A DNA stretch of 64,000 nt from assembly GCA_044867345.1 (NCBI GenBank), contig JBIOUU010000186.1:4287-68286 (forward strand), given 5' to 3'. Positions 16,484 through 23,596 of the stretch are shown one piece after another. The notes under the pieces are model-generated. The model had not been told where the DNA came from. It ran no database searches and saw nothing but the letters and a program-made list of their open reading frames with translations. Position 1 is the stretch's first letter; every line of letters starts with the position of its first letter. This DNA is from AC-69 sp044867345 (GTDB taxonomy: Bacteria > Actinomycetota > UBA4738 > HRBIN12). The translations under genes and the position numbers were made by a program.

Positions 16484-16558
16484 CGGGTCCCATGCTACGG
16501 GCGCCGCATTCGCCCGGGGGGGAACCGGAGGGCGTACCCTCTCGTCGGAAGGTCGTTG

Positions 16559-16918
16559 ATGAACCCCGTGGCCATCATCGGGATCGCCCTCGGCGTGGGC
16601 CTCATGGTCTACGCGTTGTCGCTACGCAATGAGGAAGACGTGCTCCTCGCCGGGCGCATCCGCCCAGATGCCAAGGCGGCCCGGCGAGGGCGAGAGGACG
16701 AACCGCGTGCCGTGGGCTTCGGTCGGGGTGAGGATGTGCCTGGAGACTCGTTCGTCTACGTGCCGGTGATCACCACCCCGGCCACGATTCGCACCCGGCT
16801 CATGGGCCTCGGAGGCCTGATCCTGTTGGTCGTGATGTCCGCAGCGTTCCTGGCCCTGGCCATCTATCAGGCCGGGCACGTCATCAATCAGACCCTGGCC
16901 CGGTTCCTGGGCAAGTGA
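16559..16918 (+). CDS. Two-helix membrane protein of unknown function
   Basis: This 119-residue protein has a short N-terminal helix (about 3-20, VAIIGIALGVGLMVYALSL), a charged cytosol-type middle (23-75) and a second helix (about 80-105, LGGLILLVVMSAAFLALAIY). No family is recognised. The start at 16559 follows a GGAAGG site and a TACCCT hexamer at 16535-16540. It is divergent from the Lon-like protease and convergent with mreB. Confidence 0.6.
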   Translation: MNPVAIIGIALGVGLMVYALSLRNEEDVLLAGRIRPDAKAARRGREDEPRAVGFGRGEDVPGDSFVYVPVITTPATIRTRLMGLGGLILLVVMSAAFLALAIYQAGHVINQTLARFLGK

Positions 16919-16924
16919 TCGGGT

Positions 16925-17932
16925 TCAGCGTCGCCTGACGAGCTGGAACGAGCTTCGATACTCGTCGAGGTGGTCCAGCATGGCCCCCGCTCCGAGGACC
17001 ACGGTCTCGAGCGGGCGCTCGGTGAGGTGGACGGGGACCTCGCATTCCTGCGCGAGGAGCAGGTCCATCCCCCGAACGAGTCCGCCCCCTCCGGTCAGGA
17101 ACATGCCGGTCTCCAGGACGTCGTGGGTGAGCTCGGGTGGAGCCTCGGCCAGGGTCTGGCGCGCCGCGTCGACGATGGCCTGAACCGGCTCGGCCATGGC
17201 CAGGCGGATCTCGTCCTCGGTGACCCGGACCTTCCTCGGCGCGCCGCTCGCGATGTCCCGCCCGGTCACCACGGCGACCATTCGGGCAGGCGTGGGGAAC
17301 GCGGCTCCGATGGCCACCTTCAGCTCCTCGGCCGCCCGCTCTCCGATGGTCACGCCGTACCGCGTGCGGAAGTGGTCCCGGATGGACCCGTCCATGTCGA
17401 ACCCGCCGGTGCGGACGGAGCGGCCGCTCACGACCCCGCCCATGGACACCACGGCCATCTCCGTCGTCCCGCCTCCGATGTCGATGATCAGGTTGCCGAC
17501 CGGCTCGTTGATGGGCAGCCCGGCCCCGATCGCCGCCGACAGGCCCTCCTCCACCAGCACGGGGTTCCGTCCCCCGGCGAACCGAATCGCCTCTCGGACG
17601 GCTCGGAGCTCGACGGGACTGCTCTCCGACGAGACGGACACTACGACCCTCGGCTTGGGGAACTTCGACACACCGATCTTTCGGAGCACGAGGGCGATCA
17701 TCTGCTGCGTCATGTCGAACTCCGTCATGACCCCGTGGCGGAGCGGCCGCACCACCGACCGATTCCCGGCCGAGCCGCCGAGCATCTGCCAGGCCTCGGC
17801 CCCCGCGAACTCGACTTTCCCCGTCGATCCGTTCAAGGCGATGACGGTGGGCTCGTTGAACACGATCCCCTCGCCCTGCCGGTACACGAGCGTGTTGGCC
17901 GTTCCCAGGTCGATCGCGATCTCGCGGCCCAC
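16925..17932 (-). CDS. mreB: Rod-shape determining protein MreB
   Basis: This 335-residue actin-like protein polymerises under the membrane and guides lateral wall synthesis. The nucleotide-binding motifs are AIDLGTANT at the N-terminus, IIDIGGGTTEMAV (phosphate 2) and the adenosine motif LTGGGGLVRGM near the C-terminus. The GTG at 17932 overlaps the moaE stop in the sequence TAGTG and starts directly at the domain. Unusually it is coupled to moaE, and no mreC, mreD or pbp gene follows. Some actinobacteria carry extra MreB-like proteins, so the exact role needs care. Confidence 0.9.
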   Translation of the reverse strand: MGREIAIDLGTANTLVYRQGEGIVFNEPTVIALNGSTGKVEFAGAEAWQMLGGSAGNRSVVRPLRHGVMTEFDMTQQMIALVLRKIGVSKFPKPRVVVSVSSESSPVELRAVREAIRFAGGRNPVLVEEGLSAAIGAGLPINEPVGNLIIDIGGGTTEMAVVSMGGVVSGRSVRTGGFDMDGSIRDHFRTRYGVTIGERAAEELKVAIGAAFPTPARMVAVVTGRDIASGAPRKVRVTEDEIRLAMAEPVQAIVDAARQTLAEAPPELTHDVLETGMFLTGGGGLVRGMDLLLAQECEVPVHLTERPLETVVLGAGAMLDHLDEYRSSFQLVRRR

Positions 17933-18357
17933 TAGCTCCCCGTCACCCAGTGGGACTCGCCTTCGGCGAGGTGCTCCTTCTTCCAGATGGGAACGTCTTC
18001 CTTCAGCCGTTCGATCCCGTACCGGCAGGCGTCGAAGGCCTCGGCGCGATGGGGGGCCGAGCACGCCACGACGACGGAGCCCTCCCCGATGGCCAGGTCA
18101 CCGGTTCGGTGCAGGAGCGCCACCTTGCGGACCGGCCACCTCTCGAGCATCACCCCGCCGATCTCCTCCAGGCGCTTGGTCGCCAGTTCCTCCCAGGCCT
18201 CGTAGGTGAGGCCGGTGACCGTGCCCGCGGCCGATTGATTTCGGACCGTTCCCAGGAAGACACAGGTACCGCCGGCAGCCGGATCGGCCACGAAGGCGGC
18301 CGCCTCATCGGCGCCGATCGGCTCGGGTGTGATCCGGATCAACAGTCGGTCTGGCAT
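17932..18357 (-). CDS. moaE: Molybdopterin synthase catalytic subunit MoaE
   Basis: This 141-residue enzyme inserts sulfur from MoaD into precursor Z to make molybdopterin. The family signatures are GGTCVFLGTVRNQSAAG, the AHRTGDLAIGE-like stretch (here LLHRTGDLAIGEGSV), APHRAEAFDACRYGIERLK and the active-site Lys in VPIWKKE. A TAGAAT hexamer lies six bases before its ATG, so it is probably leaderless. No moaD or other moa gene is adjacent; instead mreB follows with a one-base overlap. Confidence 0.93.
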   Translation of the reverse strand: MPDRLLIRITPEPIGADEAAAFVADPAAGGTCVFLGTVRNQSAAGTVTGLTYEAWEELATKRLEEIGGVMLERWPVRKVALLHRTGDLAIGEGSVVVACSAPHRAEAFDACRYGIERLKEDVPIWKKEHLAEGESHWVTGS

Positions 18358-18363
18358 GGCCCC

Positions 18364-18369
18364 ATTCTA
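18364..18369 (-). promoter_or_regulatory. -10 hexamer for moaE-mreB, leaderless arrangement
   Basis: TAGAAT is read on the minus strand from 18369 to 18364, then six bases, then the moaE ATG at 18357. It is one of the best -10 matches in the window. Confidence 0.5.
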
Positions 18370-18417
18370 GGGAGGCAGGGAACGACCTCCGGGGACGGCG
18401 TAACGAAAGCCCCCACC

Positions 18418-18423
18418 TACAAT
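18418..18423 (+). promoter_or_regulatory. -10 hexamer for the DUF2342 gene, leaderless arrangement
   Basis: TACAAT, then seven bases, then the ATG at 18431. The hexamer overlaps an upstream in-frame ATG (18422), which therefore would not be transcribed and is unlikely to be the start. Confidence 0.5.
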
Positions 18424-18430
18424 GGTCGGC

Positions 18431-19609
18431 ATGGACGAGCCGCGCGAGCCGCAGCAGAATCCGTTCTCAATCGGGGACGCGTGGGCGGATGCCCCCCTGC
18501 TCCGGGAGATCCAGCGCGTGTTGCTGTCCTCGACCGGGCCGGTGAACTGGGAGCTGGCCCGCCAGATCGGCATCGCCTCGGCGTCGTGGGGCGGAGGGGA
18601 CTCGGCACCCACAGACGACGATCGGCGGACCTTCGAGGAAGCCGTCCGCCTGGCCGAGCTGAAGGTCCAGGCGTCCACCGGCCTCGAACCCCCTCACGAC
18701 ATTCCCCGCGTCGACCCGGTTCGCCGGGGACAGTGGGTCCAGGCCAACATCGATGGGCTGAAGGCCATCGTCGAGCCGGCCGCGTCGAAGCTCGCCGAGG
18801 CAGTGGAGCGGGCTCAGGGCGAGGCGGCACCCGCGGAGACGGGCGGGTTCGCCCAGCAGATGCTCCGACAGCTCTCCCCGCTCTTACTCGGGGCCCAGGT
18901 CGGGTCCGTTCTCGGCTACCTCGCGCAACACGTCCTGGGGCAGTACGACATCGCCGTCCCTCGTTCGGACCCGCCGGCGCTCATGTTCGTGGTTCCCAAC
19001 ATCGCCGCCTTCGAGCGCGACTGGAGCCTGCCGCCCACGGAGTTCCGCACCTGGGTGGCGCTCCATGAGGTCACGCACCGGTTCGAGTTCGCCCGGCCGT
19101 GGTCCCTCGGACGGTTCCGCTCGCTGCTCGAGGACTTCCTCTCCACCGTGGAGCTGGACGTCACTGGCCTCCAGGCCCGCCTCGAGTCATTCGACACGTC
19201 CGATCCGCAAGCCATGCAGGACATGCTCCAGGGCGAGGAGGGCCTGTTCGGCACGGTGCTCGACCAGGAGCAGCGGCTCAAGCTGGGGAGGATCCAGTCA
19301 TTCATGGCCTCGGCCGAGGGCTACGGGGACCACGTGACGCACGCGATCGGACGAGAGCTGCTCTCCTCGTACGGCCGGATCGAGGAGGCCATGCGGCGGT
19401 ACCGTGAGACCGAGCAGGGCGACCCGGTGTTCGAGCGGCTCCTGGGGATCGAGATGAAGCGTGAGCAGTACCGGTTGGGCAGGCACTTCTGCGACGCCGT
19501 CGTCGAGGTCACCGATGAGCGGACGCTGGCCAGGATGTGGGAATCGCAGGACTCGCTCCCCTCGCTCCCCGAGCTCGAGGAGCCACGGCTGTGGCTGGCC
19601 AGGATCTGA
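18431..19609 (+). CDS. DUF2342 zinc-dependent metalloprotease-like protein
   Basis: This 392-residue protein belongs to the actinobacterial DUF2342 zincin family, often noted near F420 biosynthesis genes. It carries the HExxH motif as HEVTHRFEFARP (about residues 216-220) with a preceding RTWVAL segment; a later Glu would be the third ligand. Flanking regions are helical and mostly acidic. Substrate is unknown and no F420 genes are in view. The ATG at 18431 was chosen over 18422 because of the upstream TACAAT. The divergent moaE promoter lies just upstream. Confidence 0.85.
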   Translation: MDEPREPQQNPFSIGDAWADAPLLREIQRVLLSSTGPVNWELARQIGIASASWGGGDSAPTDDDRRTFEEAVRLAELKVQASTGLEPPHDIPRVDPVRRGQWVQANIDGLKAIVEPAASKLAEAVERAQGEAAPAETGGFAQQMLRQLSPLLLGAQVGSVLGYLAQHVLGQYDIAVPRSDPPALMFVVPNIAAFERDWSLPPTEFRTWVALHEVTHRFEFARPWSLGRFRSLLEDFLSTVELDVTGLQARLESFDTSDPQAMQDMLQGEEGLFGTVLDQEQRLKLGRIQSFMASAEGYGDHVTHAIGRELLSSYGRIEEAMRRYRETEQGDPVFERLLGIEMKREQYRLGRHFCDAVVEVTDERTLARMWESQDSLPSLPELEEPRLWLARI

Positions 19610-19639
19610 CGGGGGCCGCGCGGGGCCACTGACCTCCGA

Positions 19640-19645
19640 TATCCT
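19640..19645 (+). promoter_or_regulatory. -10 hexamer followed by TTCCGC
   Basis: TATCCT followed by TTCCGC, nine bases before the ATG at 19655. The same hexamer-plus-TTCCGC arrangement occurs at 23564 and 52377. Confidence 0.4.
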
Positions 19646-19654
19646 TTCCGCCCG

Positions 19655-20452
19655 ATGACCGTCGGAGAGCTCGTCTTCGCGAGCGTCGTGGATCAGCGGG
19701 TCTACGCTGCGCAGGGCGAACGGGGATCGAACGGCGTCTACCTCCTGGGCGTCCCCGGACGAGCCCTGCCCTTCGTGTTGTACCGGGGCTGGAAGATCGG
19801 GACCGGCATGGTCACCGAGAGCGTGGACTTCTACGGACCGTCCGGGCGTCTCGTCTATCGATGGGGTCCGGTGGTCCGCCGGATGCTCGGCATGATGGAT
19901 CTGACCGAGGAACGTGATCTCGTCGAGGACGCGCAGTTCGACGAGACGGGCATGTACGTCGTCTCGTTCGTCGTCGAGGACGAGATCGTGGGCGAGATCG
20001 AATGCCCGGTGTTCGTCCAGACCGCTCCGGCCAAGCTACCGAAGGACATCGAGGACGGCCTGCGAGGCTCCGACGTCATCTGGGTGGGACCGGAGCAGAA
20101 CGGGAAGCCCAGCGCGGTCCCCGTGTGGTTCGTGTACCGGAACGGAAGGATCTACGTCCTGTCGAAGAAGGAGCCGGGGCCGGAGGAGCAGACCGTCCCC
20201 GGGATCCCCGGAGCGTCGGACGTGATCGTGGTGACCCGGTACAAAGCCACGAACCCCGAGCGACGGGGTCGCGACGCCGCGCTGCGGGAATTCCACGCCA
20301 CCGTGCGGACGCTGGAGGGCCCGGAGTGGGAGGAGGCCGCGAAGCTCCTCGTGGACCGGCGCCGGAGCCGGGCGGGGCCGCCGGCCGAGTGGATCGAGCG
20401 GTGGCGCGGATCGTGCGCGATCGCCGAGCTCACCCCGGTGATCCCGCTGTGA
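19655..20452 (+). CDS. Conserved hypothetical protein, possible split-barrel C-terminal domain
   Basis: This 265-residue protein has a beta-rich N-terminal half (about 1-120). The C-terminal half contains KPSAVPVWFVYRNGRIYVLS and then VIVVTRYKATN, a pattern reminiscent of pyridoxamine-oxidase-like split beta barrels. No flavin- or F420-binding residues can be assigned. No signal peptide or membrane segment is seen. It stands alone between the DUF2342 gene and the convergent DAHP synthase gene. The ATG lies just after a TATCCT hexamer. I do not assign a function. Confidence 0.6.
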   Translation: MTVGELVFASVVDQRVYAAQGERGSNGVYLLGVPGRALPFVLYRGWKIGTGMVTESVDFYGPSGRLVYRWGPVVRRMLGMMDLTEERDLVEDAQFDETGMYVVSFVVEDEIVGEIECPVFVQTAPAKLPKDIEDGLRGSDVIWVGPEQNGKPSAVPVWFVYRNGRIYVLSKKEPGPEEQTVPGIPGASDVIVVTRYKATNPERRGRDAALREFHATVRTLEGPEWEEAAKLLVDRRRSRAGPPAEWIERWRGSCAIAELTPVIPL

Positions 20453-20474
20453 GACCCGCGATCGGCGCGAGCGC

Positions 20475-21491
20475 CTAGACGAGCTGGCGGCCGAGCGCGA
20501 GCGCCAGGGCGTTCAGGTCCTTCGACAGCTCCAACAGATCCCCAGGCGTGAGGGCCTGAGGCCCGTCGCAGAGCGCCTCGCCGGGATCGTGGTGGACGTC
20601 GATCATCACGCCGTCGGCGCCCGCCGCGATCGCGGCGCGGGCCATGGGCGCGACGAGCTCACGGTGGCCCATCGCATGGGACGGGTCCACGATCACGGGA
20701 AGGTGGCTCTCCAGCTGGGCGACCACCATGCCGCCGAGGTCGAGCGTGTTCCTGGTGGCGGTCTCGAACGTCCGGATCCCTCGTTCGCACAGGATGATCT
20801 CGGAGTTTCCTCGCTGTGCGACGTACTCCGCCGCCATCAGCCACTCCTCGACGGTCGCGGAGAAGCCCCGCTTGAGGAGGACGGGCTTGCTCGTCGCGCC
20901 GACCTCCTTCAGCAGGGCGAAGTTCTGCATGTTGCGGGTGCCTACCTGGAGGGCATCGGCCCACGACGCCACGAGCTCCACGTCCCGTGGCTCCATCACC
21001 TCGGTCACGACCGGTAGCCCGGTGTCCTCCCGGCATCGGGCCAGGATCTCGAGGCCTCGTTCCCCCAGCCCCTGGAACGAGTACGGCGAGGTGCGGGGTT
21101 TGTACGCCCCGCCCCGCAGGATCGTGGCGCCCGCTGCCTTGGCCCCTTGCGCCGCGGCGAGGGCCTGCTCGTCGCTTTCCACCGCGCACGGTCCGGCGAT
21201 GATCGTGAACGTCTCGCGCCCGACCGCGGCCGGACCCACCTTCACGGTCGTGGGCTGAGGGTGGAGCGCCCTGGCCACCATCTTGTAGGGCTTCCCCACC
21301 TGGATCAGGTGGTCCACGCCGGGGAAGTTGTCCAGGCCGAGCCCCATGAACGATGCCGTGTCGCCGACCAGACCGATGATCGTGTGCACCGCGCCGCGCG
21401 AGACGAAGGCCTCCCCGCCGGCCTCGCGGACCTTCTCGGAGACGCGTTCGATGTCCGCCTCCGTCGCGTCCCTCTTCATCACCACGACCAT
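20475..21491 (-). CDS. aroF: 3-deoxy-7-phosphoheptulonate (DAHP) synthase, type I with N-terminal ferredoxin-like domain
   Basis: This 338-residue enzyme makes DAHP from phosphoenolpyruvate and erythrose-4-phosphate, the first step of aromatic amino acid synthesis. Residues 1-70 form an ACT/ferredoxin-like regulatory domain (MVVVMKRDATEADIERV), and the barrel follows. Barrel motifs include IAGPCAVES, RGGAYKPRTSPYSFQG, LQVGTRNMQNF, LLKRGF and VDPSHAMGHR. Such type I-beta enzymes bind a divalent metal through Cys and His residues visible here. The ATG at 21491 has a GGAGG site five bases away. A leader peptide rich in aromatic residues and a terminator precede it. Confidence 0.95.
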   Translation of the reverse strand: MVVVMKRDATEADIERVSEKVREAGGEAFVSRGAVHTIIGLVGDTASFMGLGLDNFPGVDHLIQVGKPYKMVARALHPQPTTVKVGPAAVGRETFTIIAGPCAVESDEQALAAAQGAKAAGATILRGGAYKPRTSPYSFQGLGERGLEILARCREDTGLPVVTEVMEPRDVELVASWADALQVGTRNMQNFALLKEVGATSKPVLLKRGFSATVEEWLMAAEYVAQRGNSEIILCERGIRTFETATRNTLDLGGMVVAQLESHLPVIVDPSHAMGHRELVAPMARAAIAAGADGVMIDVHHDPGEALCDGPQALTPGDLLELSKDLNALALALGRQLV

Positions 21492-21533
21492 GGCAACCTC
21501 CGCATCCGGCGGGCCGCCCGGGAGGATGAGAAA

Positions 21534-21556
21534 ACCCCGGGCGTTCGGCCCGGGGT
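21534..21556 (-). terminator. Leader terminator (attenuator) before DAHP synthase
   Basis: On the minus strand ACCCCGGGC (21556-21548) pairs perfectly with GCCCGGGGT (21542-21534) around a 5-base loop and runs into TTTTCTC, a good intrinsic terminator. It lies inside the mRNA leader, after the leader peptide and 43 bases before the aroF start. An upstream GGCCCGG in the last codons of the leader peptide could pair with the CCGGGCC that includes the terminator's 5' arm and prevent its formation. Confidence 0.8.
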
Positions 21557-21583
21557 CCCCTGCGCTCCGTTCGGCTCAGGCGA

Positions 21584-21637
21584 CTACGCCGGGCCCCGCC
21601 CGCCGTAGAAGAACCAGTCACCGAGGACGTGCCGCAT
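21584..21637 (-). CDS. Putative aromatic-amino-acid leader peptide (MRHVLGDWFFYGGRGPA)
   Basis: A 17-codon frame on the minus strand encodes MRHVLGDWFFYGGRGPA and stops with TAG. Residues 8-11 are Trp-Phe-Phe-Tyr, all three aromatic end products of the pathway that the downstream gene starts. The peptide is followed after 27 bases by the leader terminator and then by the DAHP synthase start. This is the arrangement of transcription attenuation: ribosome stalling at the aromatic codons when charged tRNAs are scarce would allow readthrough. No Shine-Dalgarno is visible, and a weak GATAGG lies six bases before the ATG. Confidence 0.75.
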   Translation of the reverse strand: MRHVLGDWFFYGGRGPA

Positions 21638-21731
21638 CAGGCGCCTATCGTGCCAGGCCAGCACGGCGATGGCAACCGATCCGGCCTGGACCGATCCCGT
21701 CGCCCTCAGGCACGGCACCGAGGCTTCGGAC

Positions 21732-21737
21732 TAGGAT
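21732..21737 (+). promoter_or_regulatory. -10 hexamer for upp, leaderless arrangement
   Basis: TAGGAT, then six bases, then the upp GTG at 21744. No ribosome site precedes the GTG. Confidence 0.5.
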
Positions 21738-21743
21738 GCGCGC

Positions 21744-22364
21744 GTGTCGGTGACCGTGGTCGCGCATCCGTTGGCGGAGCACCTCCTGACCCAGCTCCGT
21801 GACCGCGACACCCCCCCGCCGGTCTTCCGCACGCTCGCCAAGCGCCTGGCCCTGGCCATAACGTTCGAGGCCATCCGGGACCTCCCCACCGAGGAGGTCA
21901 AGATCGAGACGCCGCTCGAGCCGACGACGGGCCGGGTCCTGGCCGACACCCTGGTGGCCGTGCCGATCCTTCGGGCGGGCCTGGGGATGCTGGAGGCCGT
22001 GACGGAGCTGTTCCCGGAGGTGGCCGTGGGCTACATCGGGCTTGAACGCGACGAGGCCTCCCTGCTTCCGCAGTCGTACTACCGCAAGCTCCCGGAGGTG
22101 GCCGGTCGCCACGTGCTCGTGCTCGACCCCATGCTGGCCACCGGGGGATCGGGCGCGGCGGCCTGCGCAGCAGTGAAGGAGGGCGACCCCGCGTCGGTCC
22201 GGTTCGTGTGCGTCGTCTCTGCGCCCGAGGGGATCGGCAAGATGCAGGCCGAACACCCGGACGTCCCCATCTTCACCGCCGCGGTCGACCGGCAGCTGAA
22301 CGATCGCGGATACATCCTGCCCGGCCTCGGTGACTTCGGGGATCGGCTGTTCGGGACGGAGTGA
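21744..22364 (+). CDS. upp: Uracil phosphoribosyltransferase
   Basis: This 206-residue salvage enzyme makes UMP from uracil and PRPP. The PRPP loop LDPMLATGGSGAAA (about 132-145) is complete, and the family C-terminus YILPGLGDFGDRLFGTE contains the uracil-binding Gly-Asp segment. Length matches bacterial Upp. It starts with GTG behind a TAGGAT hexamer. It precedes a BMP-type nucleoside import operon on the same strand, so uracil salvage and nucleoside uptake are adjacent. Confidence 0.96.
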   Translation: MSVTVVAHPLAEHLLTQLRDRDTPPPVFRTLAKRLALAITFEAIRDLPTEEVKIETPLEPTTGRVLADTLVAVPILRAGLGMLEAVTELFPEVAVGYIGLERDEASLLPQSYYRKLPEVAGRHVLVLDPMLATGGSGAAACAAVKEGDPASVRFVCVVSAPEGIGKMQAEHPDVPIFTAAVDRQLNDRGYILPGLGDFGDRLFGTE

Positions 22365-22398
22365 GGATCGGGCCCGTCTGCCTGGATGGACGCTTGCG

Positions 22399-22404
22399 TA
22401 TGAT
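22399..22404 (+). promoter_or_regulatory. -10 hexamer for the nucleoside transporter operon
   Basis: TATGAT at 22399-22404 is a strong -10 and lies 31 bases before the lipoprotein ATG, leaving a short leader with an AAGGAGGGGG ribosome site. The -35 is not obvious. Confidence 0.55.
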
Positions 22405-22435
22405 TCGTCGGGAAGGTGAGAGAAGGAGGGGGCTG

Positions 22436-23518
22436 ATGAGGAAACTCCTACGGTTCGTCGCCGTCTTCGGACTGTTCGCGCTGGTCACGTCGGCCTGCGC
22501 AAAGAGCAGCGAGGAGGGCGCGAACCCGACCGGCGGGGCCCTGCCCGGTGCCGGGATGTCGGGGTGCGAGGTCACCGACACGGGTGGCATCGATGACAAG
22601 AGCTTCAACGCCACCGCGTACAAGGGCCTCACCGATGCTGAGAACGACGTTGGGATCAAGGCCAGCTATCTCGAGTCGCAGACCCAGCAGGACTACACGC
22701 CCAACATCCGGGCCTTCCTGGGCAAGTGCGACCTCATCGTAACGGTTGGGTTCTTCCTGGGCGACGCCACGGCTGCCGCGGCCAAGGCGAACCCCGACCA
22801 GAAGTTCGCCATCGTCGACTTCGCGTACGACCCGCCGATCAAGAACGTCCTCGGGCTCACGTTCCAGACGGATCAGGCGGCGTTCCTTGCCGGCTACCTG
22901 GCCGCAGGCATGTCCAAGTCCGGCAAGATCGGGACCTTCGGCGGGGCCAACATCCCGACGGTCACGATCTTCATGAACGGGCTGGCGGCGGGTATCGGAC
23001 GATACAACCAGGACAATGGCACCAGCGTGAAGCTCTTGGGTTGGAACCCGGCGAAGCAAGACGGCACGTTCACCGGCGACTTCGAGAACCAGGACAACGG
23101 CAGGCGGGTGACCGAGGACCTGATCTCGGAGGGCGCCGACATCATCCTGCCGGTCGCCGGCCCGGTCGGTCTCGGGGCTGCCGCGGCTGCGCAGGACGCC
23201 GGCGGGGTCAACCTGATCTGGGTCGACGTGGACGGCTGCGTCTCGGCCTCCGAGTACTGCAGCCTGTTCCTCACGAGCATCGAGAAGCACATGGATATCG
23301 CCGTCCATGAGGCAATGAAGAGCGTCGTGGATGGAACATTCCAGGGCGGCACCAACTACTCGGGGACGCTCGAGAACGACGGCGTGGGCATCGCCCCGTA
23401 CCACGACTTCGAGAGCCAAGTCCCGCCAGAGCTCAGCAGCAAGATCGACGAGCTCAAGCAGGGGATCATCGGAGGGACCGTCTCCGTCGATCCCAAGGAC
23501 TACCTGAAGTACCTGTAA
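22436..23518 (+). CDS. BMP-family nucleoside-binding lipoprotein (ABC substrate-binding protein)
   Basis: This 360-residue protein has a type-II signal peptide (MRKLLRFVAVFGLFALVTSAC) with a lipobox ending TSAC, so it is anchored on the outer face of the membrane. The mature part is the BMP/PnrA fold with TGGIDDKSFNATAYKG, QQDYTPN and LTFQTDQAAFLAGYLA, which bind purine or other nucleosides in relatives. The start has an AAGGAGG-like site. It leads the operon with an ATPase and two permeases and is separated from the ATPase by a hairpin and a -10 element. Confidence 0.92.
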   Translation: MRKLLRFVAVFGLFALVTSACAKSSEEGANPTGGALPGAGMSGCEVTDTGGIDDKSFNATAYKGLTDAENDVGIKASYLESQTQQDYTPNIRAFLGKCDLIVTVGFFLGDATAAAAKANPDQKFAIVDFAYDPPIKNVLGLTFQTDQAAFLAGYLAAGMSKSGKIGTFGGANIPTVTIFMNGLAAGIGRYNQDNGTSVKLLGWNPAKQDGTFTGDFENQDNGRRVTEDLISEGADIILPVAGPVGLGAAAAAQDAGGVNLIWVDVDGCVSASEYCSLFLTSIEKHMDIAVHEAMKSVVDGTFQGGTNYSGTLENDGVGIAPYHDFESQVPPELSSKIDELKQGIIGGTVSVDPKDYLKYL

Positions 23519-23537
23519 GCGGGCACGACGACGGGCG

Positions 23538-23553
23538 CCGGGAAAATTCCCGG
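23538..23553 (+). terminator. Small hairpin between the lipoprotein and ATPase genes
   Basis: CCGGGA-AAAT-TCCCGG is a perfect 6-bp inverted repeat. It may act as a weak terminator or 3' stabiliser, giving more lipoprotein than transporter mRNA, a common pattern. It has no T-run. Confidence 0.4.
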
Positions 23554-23563
23554 TGGCCCCCCG

Positions 23564-23569
23564 TATGCT
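23564..23569 (+). promoter_or_regulatory. -10 hexamer followed by TTCCGC, internal promoter
   Basis: TATGCT followed by TTCCGC lies 27 bases before the ATPase GTG. It repeats the hexamer-TTCCGC arrangement at 19640 and 52377 and may be an internal promoter. Confidence 0.4.
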
Positions 23570-23596
23570 TTCCGCTGACCGGATGGGAGGCCGCCG

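Noticed and set aside
22365..22435. Purine riboswitch before the nucleoside transporter
   Set aside because: The gap is only 71 bases, and no pairing arms or conserved riboswitch core could be found between the -10 and the ribosome site.
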